A DNA stretch of 64,000 nucleotides. Origin: Chloroflexota bacterium (lineage in GTDB: Bacteria; Chloroflexota; Anaerolineae; CG2-30-64-16). The position numbers were made by a program, and so were the translations under genes. Under the pieces are notes generated by a model, which was given only the letters and a program-made list of their open reading frames with translations, searched no databases and was not told the DNA's origin. Shown one piece after another: positions 56,187-63,466 of the stretch. The DNA is taken from NCBI GenBank assembly GCA_026389845.1, contig JAPLHB010000110.1, forward strand, positions 1 through 64,000, read 5' to 3'. How positions within the stretch are numbered: position 1 is the first letter of the stretch; each line of letters opens with the position of its first letter.

Positions 56187-57320
56187 CTATTTCAGTGCCA
56201 GGCGCGTCCAGCGAACGCTCAACGACCGGGCGTCGCCCGCGTAGAACGCCGCGAAAACGTCGCCGTCCGGCAGCAGCCCCGGCTCGACGAGGCCGAAGTT
56301 CCACAGGCGCATGTCCTCGTAGTAGTCGGTGAACTCGCGCTGGCCGGCCATGCCCGCCTGCGGCCCGAAGGGGTGCTCGTAGAAGACCAGCTCACCCTGC
56401 ACGTCCCAGGTCTTGCCGAAATCGGGGCTAAGGATGGCCCGCAGCGACGGCGGCCAGTGGCGGTGGACGTAAACGCACAGGACACGGCCGCCCGGCAGGG
56501 GCAGTGGCCGCGGAAGCTGGCCGGCGAAACCGGCGTCGGTCGGGTAGCTCCACGCCTTGCCGTCAGCCGTCTGCGACCAGGCGATGTGCACGTTGACGTC
56601 CAACTGGGCCACGCGGTCGTGCGTCCATAACATCCCGATCAGCCGGCCGGTCTCGGGGTCAACGGCCAACCGTTCGTCCCAAAAGAGCAACCGGTTCGCC
56701 GGATCGTGTGCGACGACGGTCGCGGGATCGAAGGTGTAACCGCCGTCGTGGGAGATGGACAGGATGGCGGAGTGCTCGCCGACGCCTGCGTCGTAGTACG
56801 TCTTCCAGGCTTCGCACACCACGGCGATGCTGCCGTCCGCCAGCAGAAGCGGCGCCCCCATCAGCGCCACCGATGGGAAGGGCCGCGTGTCCACCGCCCG
56901 CCGATTGGCCCACGTGCGGCCATCGTCGAACGAGTCCATCAGGAAGATGTGGTTCGGCAGCGTGCCCGTTGTTGCCGGGTTGATCATCGGCCGGCTGGGG
57001 TCGGAGCGGTCGAGCCACCAGAACGCGCCGAGCAGATGGCCGGGCGCCAGCTCGGTCACGCGGCCGTGATGCCACGAGCCGAGCTTCCCGTCCACCGTCA
57101 GCGGCGCCAGCCCGTCACAGACCGCCTCCCACGTGCGACCGCCATCCGCGCTGAGGCGCATGAGCACGTTCTCGTCGGGCGCCTCCTTGGCGCTGCCACA
57201 GTGAAACGCGACCAGGACGCGGCCATCGCTCAGGGTCGTTGTGTTCGTGAACGCGCAGAATCGCCGATGGAGCGGCGCTACCGTGGCATCGTATAGGATA
57301 CCTTGATCCAGGATTCGCAC
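56187..57320 (-). CDS. BNR/Asp-box sialidase-fold protein (2)
   Basis: A 377-residue paralogue of the protein at 44654, with Asp-boxes SADGGRTW, SFDDGRTW, SHDGGYTF and SPDFGKTW, and the shared segments GVGEHSAILSI and VYVHRHWPPSLRAILS. It starts at a GTG behind AGGAGG. No signal peptide. It lies four bases downstream of the TIGR04076 gene. As with copy 1, a glycosidase of the GH33-like propeller fold is likely, with the sugar unknown. Confidence 0.85.
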   Translation of the reverse strand: MRILDQGILYDATVAPLHRRFCAFTNTTTLSDGRVLVAFHCGSAKEAPDENVLMRLSADGGRTWEAVCDGLAPLTVDGKLGSWHHGRVTELAPGHLLGAFWWLDRSDPSRPMINPATTGTLPNHIFLMDSFDDGRTWANRRAVDTRPFPSVALMGAPLLLADGSIAVVCEAWKTYYDAGVGEHSAILSISHDGGYTFDPATVVAHDPANRLLFWDERLAVDPETGRLIGMLWTHDRVAQLDVNVHIAWSQTADGKAWSYPTDAGFAGQLPRPLPLPGGRVLCVYVHRHWPPSLRAILSPDFGKTWDVQGELVFYEHPFGPQAGMAGQREFTDYYEDMRLWNFGLVEPGLLPDGDVFAAFYAGDARSLSVRWTRLALK

Positions 57321-57324
57321 AGGC

Positions 57325-57639
57325 TCATCCTCCTCTCTCTAGCTTGAAAATGACTGGCCGGTACCCATCGGTGCAGCACGTGACGAACACCGCCTGTCCT
57401 CCTCTTGCCATGCCGTACACCAGCTTCTGTATATCGGCCCACGCCCAGCCGCAGAATCCCTCCGGCATCTTCCACGGAGCCTCTCCTGACACCTCGAACT
57501 CCTGACCTACCTCGAAATGCTTGCATTCCGTCCAGGCGTCCGGGTTGGCTGCGTACTTCTCGACAAATTCCTGGTGAAAGTGCTTTTTGAGAACAGTGAT
57601 TCGCACCGGATGTCTCTCGATTGTGAGAGTATTGCTCAT
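57325..57639 (-). CDS. TIGR04076 family protein
   Basis: A 104-residue protein starting MSNTLTIERHPVRITVLKKHF. The family pattern is clear: a KHFEVGQEFEV cysteine/strand region, PEGFCGWAWADIQKLVYGMARGG and CCTDGYRPVIFKLE. The family is of unknown function and often sits beside corrinoid or C1 enzymes and sugar-catabolic operons. It is tightly coupled to the BNR and UroD-like genes. Confidence 0.85.
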   Translation of the reverse strand: MSNTLTIERHPVRITVLKKHFHQEFVEKYAANPDAWTECKHFEVGQEFEVSGEAPWKMPEGFCGWAWADIQKLVYGMARGGQAVFVTCCTDGYRPVIFKLERGG

Positions 57640-57660
57640 ATTTCCTCCCGGTGTTCAGGA

Positions 57661-57705
57661 GTAGGGGGCGCACCCTGGCGGGCAGGCGCAAGGCCGTGCC
57701 CCTAC
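57661..57705. repeat. GTAGGGGGCGCACC palindrome
   Basis: A short copy of the 53525-53580 repeat: GTAGGGGGCGCACCCTGG...GGCGCAAGGCCGTGCCCCTAC. The stop codon of the MttB-like gene lies inside its right end. Confidence 0.8.
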
Positions 57706-59123
57706 GCGCCCATTTTGCGGTACTCGTCAGCAAAGTAGCGCCGGATCCGCTCCTGCACCGCCTCGCTGTGCGGCGAGCGGGCGCGCGCGGCGATCTGCTC
57801 GGCGCGCTGGTGGGCGCGCGCCAGGAGCGATGGCGCATTCGGCTCGCTGCCGCCGCTATAGTCGAGCAGCTCGTGCGAGAAGAACTCGTCCGATCGCAGG
57901 AAACGCAGTGTCAAGTCGTCCATCAGGAAGTTGCCGCCGGGGCCGGCGCGCTCGATGTTCTCTACGCCCAGCCGGACGTCATCCGTGCGGATTCCGCGCT
58001 GCAAGTACTGCGAGGATGCCAGCCAGGCCGTATGGACCAGCATCATCTCGGCCGACATGCCGATGGCATTGTGGGTAGAGCCGATGCCGGCCAACAGGTG
58101 AGCGCCGGCACCGAACGCCCCCAGCATGAAGAGCATCCCCTCGGCCCCGTTCTGTTGATCGTAACGGTAGGTCATGGAGCCGCCGCACTCAGCGACCACC
58201 GGCATGCGGTACGCCTTGCCGAGCTGGACCGAGGCGACCTTCCACAACACCTTGTCCAACGTATAATACATGTCGTGGGTGGACCGCATGTGTCCCACCG
58301 AGGGGCCTAACGCGTACAGGTAGGGATTTCCGCGTCGCGCCGCCTGCGTCAACGCGGCCATGCCGATCACCTCCACGTTGCTCTGCAACAGCGTGCCCGC
58401 AACGGTGTAGGGGCTGGTCATGCCAGCGATGGGGCAGACCGTGGGGACGACGGGGAAGCCGCGGCCACATGCGTCCAGCAGGAACTCGGCGTTCAGATTG
58501 GAGCATGCCAACGGGCTGAGCGACCCCACGGCGACCGTCATCGCCGCGCCGCCGGGATCGCGGCCGTCGAACATGATCTCGGCCAGCGCCAGGTAGTAGC
58601 GGTAGCGAACCATGTCGGTGGCCATGTTGTAAAAGTGCTTGTCGTGGCCCAGCGCCCATTCCTCCATCGCCCGCAGGCTGGAGATCGGCTCCGGAACATC
58701 GGCCAGCGGAAAGTCCATCAGGCTGGTGGCGACCACCGTGGGCAGCGCCTGGGCGATGGCCGTGTGCCTGCGCAGATCTTCGAGGCGCGGCCGGCGCGGC
58801 TCGCCGGTGCCGTAGTCAATGATCCACGGGTCGGTGACGATGGCAAGACAGGCGGTTGGGGCAGCGTCATCGCCCACAACGTGCCGCAGGCCGCCTGCGC
58901 CCGCGATGGTGTAGGCCGCGGGCACTGCCGCCAACAGCTCCCGGAGCACCGGCCGCGGGAAGCGGACGCGGCATTCTGCCTCGTCCACCTGAGCACCGGC
59001 CTTCCGACAGCGCGCCAGGAGCACGGGGTGCGTCACGCCCAGGCCCGTCTGTTCGAGGATCTCCTCGGTCTTCTCCATGATCAGGGCCACCTGGCCTTCG
59101 GTGAGCGCATCGGACAGAATCAT
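57702..59123 (-). CDS. MttB-family (trimethylamine methyltransferase-like) protein
   Basis: A 473-residue protein starting MILSDALTEGQVALIMEKTEE behind GAGGGAGAC. It fits the MttB/MtgB TIM-barrel family: VRFPRPVLRELLAAVPAAYTI, DLRRHTAIAQALPTVVATSLM, MPVVAECGGSMTYRYDQQNGAEG and FLRSDEFFSHELLDYSGG. There is no in-frame TAG, so no pyrrolysine. Non-pyrrolysine members methylate corrinoid proteins from betaines and related quaternary amines. No corrinoid protein or RamA-like activator is in the window. The stop codon lies in the GTAGGGGC repeat. Confidence 0.86.
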   Translation of the reverse strand: MILSDALTEGQVALIMEKTEEILEQTGLGVTHPVLLARCRKAGAQVDEAECRVRFPRPVLRELLAAVPAAYTIAGAGGLRHVVGDDAAPTACLAIVTDPWIIDYGTGEPRRPRLEDLRRHTAIAQALPTVVATSLMDFPLADVPEPISSLRAMEEWALGHDKHFYNMATDMVRYRYYLALAEIMFDGRDPGGAAMTVAVGSLSPLACSNLNAEFLLDACGRGFPVVPTVCPIAGMTSPYTVAGTLLQSNVEVIGMAALTQAARRGNPYLYALGPSVGHMRSTHDMYYTLDKVLWKVASVQLGKAYRMPVVAECGGSMTYRYDQQNGAEGMLFMLGAFGAGAHLLAGIGSTHNAIGMSAEMMLVHTAWLASSQYLQRGIRTDDVRLGVENIERAGPGGNFLMDDLTLRFLRSDEFFSHELLDYSGGSEPNAPSLLARAHQRAEQIAARARSPHSEAVQERIRRYFADEYRKMGA

Positions 59124-59154
59124 GCGTGAGTCTCCCTCGGGTATGGCATCTAGA

Positions 59155-59350
59155 GGCAATAGCGCAAAACTCGCTACCCGTCGCCTGTCATTCTGAGCGG
59201 GTCTGTCCCTAAACTCTCGTTACGGCGTGACACCAGCGAAGAATCCGTTCGCTGCGATGAGACCCCTTCGACTACGCTCAGGGCAGGCTGTTCGCTGGAT
59301 TCTCGCCGCAGCACACCTCACGGGGGGGACCCGCTCAGGGTGGCAAAAGC
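59155..59350. repeat. Palindromic repeat, family A
   Basis: GGCAATAGCGCAAAACTCGC at the left, then CTGTCATTCTGAGCGGGT...GACCCGCTCAGGGTGGCA at the right. Inner words: TACGGCGTGACACCAGCG, TTCGACTACGCTCAGGGCAG and TTCGCTGGATTCTCGCCG. Confidence 0.82.
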
Positions 59351-59352
59351 CC

Positions 59353-59382
59353 GTATGGGCAGGCGCAAGGCCATGCCCCTAC
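59353..59382. repeat. Short GTATGGGC...GCCCCTAC repeat
   Basis: GTATGGGCAGGCGCAAGG and GGCCATGCCCCTAC, a truncated copy of the 53525-53580 repeat, directly beside the stop codon of the amidohydrolase gene. Confidence 0.7.
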
Positions 59383-59383
59383 T

Positions 59384-60397
59384 TCAAACCGCCAGACCCA
59401 ACAGCCGGCGGGCATTATTGCAAAAGATGTCTTCGACCTGGCGATCCCCCAGCCGACAGTGCCAGGCCGCCTGCTTCAGCACGCGCAGCGACTCCAGCCC
59501 GACGAAGACCGGCTGCAGCGGCTGAAACGACACCGTTTTCCAGTCCAGCGTATCATCGTAGAGCCAGAGGAACCCGTCACCGATCGCCACGCAGCGGCCG
59601 CGCAGGTGGCTCACTGGAAAATCGGTCCCGTAGAGGAGATGATCGTGCCCCAGGGTTTCGATGATCGCCTCGCACGCGCCGACGTCGGTCACGGCGGCCA
59701 TGTCGCACCAGAGGTTCGGCAGCCCAGCCAGAGCGGCCATCCCTTCGATGGTGTGATATGGATCGAAGCCGCGCGCCGCGTGCGCCAGGATGAGCTGCAT
59801 GTTCGGATAAGTCTCGCAGTAGTGGCGGATCCAGTGCTGGTTCGATGGATCCGCGACCGCTCGCGCTTTGACCATGTGCAGGGTGATACAGAGACGCTCC
59901 TCGTGCGCCACCTTGACCTGCGCCTCGGGCAGGTAGTCCGGGATGTCGGCGTCCCAGGTGACGGCCAGCCCGCTGCGCACGTGGTAACACTTCAACCCCG
60001 CCAGTCGCAGCCGACGCACTTCCTGGCGCACGTATTCCGGATCCATTTCGGGTGAGACCAGCATGGAACCACCCCAGCCAGGATCGGCCGCCACCTCGGC
60101 CGCGACAAGCTCGTTCTGGAAACGGAGCTGATCGCCGGCCGCGGCAACGGCGCCGGGCAGGATCAGACCTCCGGCGACGCGGCGACCGGGCAGCAGCTCG
60201 GCCATCCGCCGCCGATACGCGGCCAGATCAACGACCTCTTCCTCTATCTGCCGGAAGGTCTCCCAGCCGGTCGGCGGTAGGTGCGTCTTCGCCCAAAGGT
60301 GCATGTGGGCGTCGCAGATCACGTCGGGCACAAAGCTGTCCAACTCGCGCTCAAACAGCTCGCGGTCGGCTTCGTTGGCGTGGACGATGTTAGGCAT
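59384..60397 (-). CDS. Amidohydrolase_2-family hydrolase (4)
   Basis: A 337-residue enzyme starting MPNIVHANEADRELFERELD. Metal-ligand regions: CDAHMHLWAK, CITLHMVKARA, ILAHAARGFDPYH and the late aspartate in LLYGTDFPVSH. The DAHMHLW start is close to fuconolactonase and 4-sulfomuconolactone hydrolase family members. It precedes the MttB-like gene and follows an oxidoreductase unit. Confidence 0.83.
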   Translation of the reverse strand: MPNIVHANEADRELFERELDSFVPDVICDAHMHLWAKTHLPPTGWETFRQIEEEVVDLAAYRRRMAELLPGRRVAGGLILPGAVAAAGDQLRFQNELVAAEVAADPGWGGSMLVSPEMDPEYVRQEVRRLRLAGLKCYHVRSGLAVTWDADIPDYLPEAQVKVAHEERLCITLHMVKARAVADPSNQHWIRHYCETYPNMQLILAHAARGFDPYHTIEGMAALAGLPNLWCDMAAVTDVGACEAIIETLGHDHLLYGTDFPVSHLRGRCVAIGDGFLWLYDDTLDWKTVSFQPLQPVFVGLESLRVLKQAAWHCRLGDRQVEDIFCNNARRLLGLAV

Positions 60398-60415
60398 GAG
60401 TCGCTCCGAATCTAT

Positions 60416-60609
60416 TTATGGCAATTGCGCAAAACTCGCTACCTGTTGCCTGTCATTCTGAGCGGGTCTGCCCCTGATCTCTCGTAACGGCGTGACACCA
60501 GCGAAGAATCTCTGGCCCACAACGAGACCCTTCGCTGGATTCTCGCCGCAACGCACTTCACAGGACTAACCCGCTCAGGGTGACAAAGCAAGTTTGGCGG
60601 TACTATCAT
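60416..60609. repeat. Palindromic repeat, family A
   Basis: GGCAATTGCGCAAAACTCGC at the left and AGCAAGTTTGGCGGTACT at the right form the outer shell. TGTCATTCTGAGCGGGT and ACCCGCTCAGGGTGACA form the next, and GGCGTGACACCAGCGAAG...CTTCGCTGGATTCTCGCC the core. Confidence 0.85.
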
Positions 60610-61584
60610 TTATGGCCGGTATGGCCGGCCGCCCTGCCAGGCCCCCAGGTCCGACGGCCAGGTGCTCGGGTTGAGTTGGCGCCGGTCACTCACGGTGATG
60701 GCCTCAACGCGCGCCAACAGCGCGGGCGAGAGCGGGCCACGACCTGCAAACGCCAGCGCGGCCTCCAGCTCATCGAGTCGGCTGGTGCCGACCAGCGCCG
60801 TGCCGACGGCCCGATTTGCCAGGACGAAACGGTAGGCCAGCTCAGGCAGGCTTTCGGCTTCTCCGCCGATCAGGTCATTCAATTGCCCGATGGCTGTTCG
60901 CAGCTCACGCAGTTGATCGGGAATGAAAGGGTAGCGATGGGTGAGGACGCCGCGCAGCAGCACCGAACGGATGATGACGCCGACATCCTGACCCTGGGCC
61001 AGCGGCAACACCTTTTCTCCCAGTTGGCGATCCGCTGCGCTGTAGGCCACTTGCAGGGTGTCGTAGCCGCCGGCCTCCAACACCGCGAGCGGGGCCTCCT
61101 CGCCGTAGGTCGAGGCTCCGACGAAACGAGTCAGACCCTCGCGTTGCGCTTCTCGCATCGCTGCCAGGATGCGGCCGCTCCGAGTGACCGCGACCGGGGT
61201 GTGGTGGATTTGCAGCAAATCCACGCAGTCGGTCTGCAAAGCCCGCAGGCTCTCGGCGAGAGAGGCCTTGACCTTCTCCCGTACCTCCCGATCGCTCAGC
61301 CCCTCCTCATTGATCGGCGCGAGCTTGGTCGCCAGGATATACTCGTGGCGCCGCGTCTTGAGCGCCCTGCCGATCACCTCCTCGCTCGCGCCGTAGCCGC
61401 GCGCCGTGTCAATGAAGTTCACGCCGAGATCGAGCGCCCGATTGAGCAGGTACGCCGCCCGCTCCTCCGGCGGACGCAGGTGCTCGCCGCCGACCGGCAC
61501 GCCATAGTCCAGGCCCAGCTCGACCGTGCCGAGCGAGAGTTCGGAGACCTGCAGGCCGGTGCGGCCCAAACGACGATAGTTCAT
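60610..61584 (-). CDS. Aldo/keto reductase
   Basis: A 324-residue AKR starting MNYRRLGRTGLQVSELSLG. It shows the NADP-barrel signatures NFIDTARGYGASEEVIGRAL (the catalytic Asp and Tyr), ATKLAPINEEG, DLLQIHHTP with the catalytic histidine, and a late VGTSRLDELEAAL. Enzymes of this branch include L-fucose/D-arabinose-type dehydrogenases. It follows the SDR gene by 19 bases, and its stop is in the palindromic repeat. Confidence 0.88.
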   Translation of the reverse strand: MNYRRLGRTGLQVSELSLGTVELGLDYGVPVGGEHLRPPEERAAYLLNRALDLGVNFIDTARGYGASEEVIGRALKTRRHEYILATKLAPINEEGLSDREVREKVKASLAESLRALQTDCVDLLQIHHTPVAVTRSGRILAAMREAQREGLTRFVGASTYGEEAPLAVLEAGGYDTLQVAYSAADRQLGEKVLPLAQGQDVGVIIRSVLLRGVLTHRYPFIPDQLRELRTAIGQLNDLIGGEAESLPELAYRFVLANRAVGTALVGTSRLDELEAALAFAGRGPLSPALLARVEAITVSDRRQLNPSTWPSDLGAWQGGRPYRP

Positions 61585-61603
61585 GTCTTGGCCTCTCTCT
61601 GAA

Positions 61604-62392
61604 CTACCATAACGTCCAGCCACCGTCCACCATGATATTCTCGCCGATGACGTGCGCGGAGGCATCGCTCGCGAGATACACAACCAGTCCCTTAAGGTCC
61701 CAGTCGTTGCCGCTGCGGCCGTCGGGCGACATCTTGACGTAATTGCGCTCGAAGATCGGCTGCTTGCCCGGCTGCCAGAAGCCGCCCGGGCTGATGCAGT
61801 TGACCCGCACCCCGCGATCAATCCACGCCGTCGCCAGGTAGTGGGTCATGTGGATCACGGCTGCTTTGGCCGCGCCGTAAGCCACCGGGTTCCGCGGGAT
61901 TTCGGCTCCCTCGTAGATGTGCTTGTAGGGCACGACGACGCCGTAGATCGAGCCGATATTGATGATGCTTCCTTTGCCCTGCTTGAGCATCTGGCGTCCC
62001 ACGACCTGACACAGGTAGAAAACGCTGTTCAGCGTCTCGTTGATGGTGCGGTTCCAATCTGCCGGCGGGAAGTCCTCGGGTGTGTGGCTGGCGGCGCCGG
62101 CGATGGAGTTCACCAGCACGTCTATGCGGCCCCACCTGGCGATGACTGCGTCAGTCATCGCCACCACCGAGTCATAGTCCGCGGCGTCCAGGCGCACGGC
62201 CATTGCTTCACGGTACTTCTGGCTCAGTTCCGCGGCTTTGGCCTCGCAATTCTCCAGCTTCCGCGAAGCGATCACCACGTGCGCGCCGGCTTCGGCCAAC
62301 GCGGTCGCCATCTGGAAGCCGAGCAGCCCGGCGCCGCCCGCCACGACCGCGACCCGCCCGGTCAGATCGAACAACTCGTGTACAGTAGGCAT
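61604..62392 (-). CDS. SDR-family oxidoreductase
   Basis: A 262-residue short-chain dehydrogenase with the nucleotide motif [12 protein letters not shown], a VNSIAGAA segment, a catalytic serine in IINIGSIYG, YxxxK in [10 protein letters not shown] and the C-terminal [12 protein letters not shown]. It resembles gluconate 5-dehydrogenase and 2-keto-3-deoxy-fuconate dehydrogenase groups. It sits between the hydroxyacid dehydrogenase and the aldo/keto reductase, so it likely oxidises the same sugar acid. Confidence 0.9.
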   Translation of the reverse strand: MPTVHELFDLTGRVAVVAGGAGLLGFQMATALAEAGAHVVIASRKLENCEAKAAELSQKYREAMAVRLDAADYDSVVAMTDAVIARWGRIDVLVNSIAGAASHTPEDFPPADWNRTINETLNSVFYLCQVVGRQMLKQGKGSIINIGSIYGVVVPYKHIYEGAEIPRNPVAYGAAKAAVIHMTHYLATAWIDRGVRVNCISPGGFWQPGKQPIFERNYVKMSPDGRSGNDWDLKGLVVYLASDASAHVIGENIMVDGGWTLW

Positions 62393-62425
62393 CGCGATTC
62401 TCCCCTTTGCAGGATGGACAAGGCA

Positions 62426-63454
62426 TCAGCTTGCGCCGACGCTGGTCAGCTCGGCTGCGCTAAGTTCATTGAGCAACGGCCGCCCGGCCAGGTAACGCGC
62501 CAGGTTGTCGGCGAACAGCTCCCACACGCGCGGCAGGAACTCTCGCCCTGCGCTCGATCCCGAAATGTGCGGGGTGAGGATCACGTTCGACATGCTCCAC
62601 AGCGGATGCTCGGGCGGCAACGGATACCGGTAATGGGCATCCAACGCCGCCCCGGCGATCCAGCCCTCGCTGAGTGCCGCCAGCAGGGCTGCCTCGTCCA
62701 CCAGAGGCCCGCGGGCGGGATTCAGCAACACCGCGCTGGGCCGCATCATGCGCAGCTCCCGCTCTCCGATTATGCCCCGGGTTGCCAGGGTGAGCGGCAT
62801 GGTCAGGATCAGGTAGTCGAGGTGCGGCAAAAAGTCGGCCATCTGGTCGGTGGTGAACTTGCGATGCGGCAGGATGCCTTCCGGGTCTCCCGTGCCGGCC
62901 GGAGCGTAGCGGTCGGGCCGGGGCCCGATGGGCGTGCGGCCCATGGCCCACATCTCCAGCCCCAGGCAACGGCAGACCCGCCCGACTTCGCGGCCGATAT
63001 TGCCGTAGCCGACGATGCCGACCCGCCTCCCGCGCAACTCGGACTGGAAGCGGGCGCTGCGGTCCCAGATGCGCGCCCGCTGGTTCTCCAGCAGACGGCG
63101 GAGGTCGCGCTCGAACATGACCATCATGGTCATGCACCATTCGGCGATCGGCACGTCGTTGGCGCCGCTGGCGTTGGTGACGCGTACCCCGCGCGCCCGC
63201 AGCGGAAGCCCTCGCAACTGCTCATAGCCGGCCGAACCGAGTTGGATCCAGGCCAAATCGCGCATCTCGGCCGCGTTGACCGGCGGCACTTCGCAGAAGA
63301 GTACCGTGCCATCCCGGATCAACTCGATCGGCCAGGGGCCGGCATCGGGCGGCGGATCCACCCGTTGGATCGTGCCGCCGGCAGCGAGCTTCTGGACCTT
63401 TTGCAGTCCTTCCGGCCAGGCCGGCACGGCGACGACGATATGCAGCGGTTTCAT
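62426..63454 (-). CDS. D-isomer-specific 2-hydroxyacid dehydrogenase
   Basis: A 342-residue enzyme starting MKPLHIVVAVPAWPEG. NAD-binding motif RVGIVGYGNIGREVG, catalytic arginine in LNPARGPLVDEAAL and catalytic histidine in ILTPHISGSSAGRE. Substrates in this family range from glycerate to glyoxylate-type keto acids. It is co-transcribed with the downstream SDR gene and is 12 bases past the enolase-type gene. Confidence 0.9.
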   Translation of the reverse strand: MKPLHIVVAVPAWPEGLQKVQKLAAGGTIQRVDPPPDAGPWPIELIRDGTVLFCEVPPVNAAEMRDLAWIQLGSAGYEQLRGLPLRARGVRVTNASGANDVPIAEWCMTMMVMFERDLRRLLENQRARIWDRSARFQSELRGRRVGIVGYGNIGREVGRVCRCLGLEMWAMGRTPIGPRPDRYAPAGTGDPEGILPHRKFTTDQMADFLPHLDYLILTMPLTLATRGIIGERELRMMRPSAVLLNPARGPLVDEAALLAALSEGWIAGAALDAHYRYPLPPEHPLWSMSNVILTPHISGSSAGREFLPRVWELFADNLARYLAGRPLLNELSAAELTSVGAS

Positions 63455-63466
63455 CACGGGATATCC

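Noticed and set aside
57702..59123. Pyrrolysine-containing MttB
   Set aside because: No in-frame TAG occurs within the gene; the only TAG is the terminal stop within the GTAGGGGC repeat.
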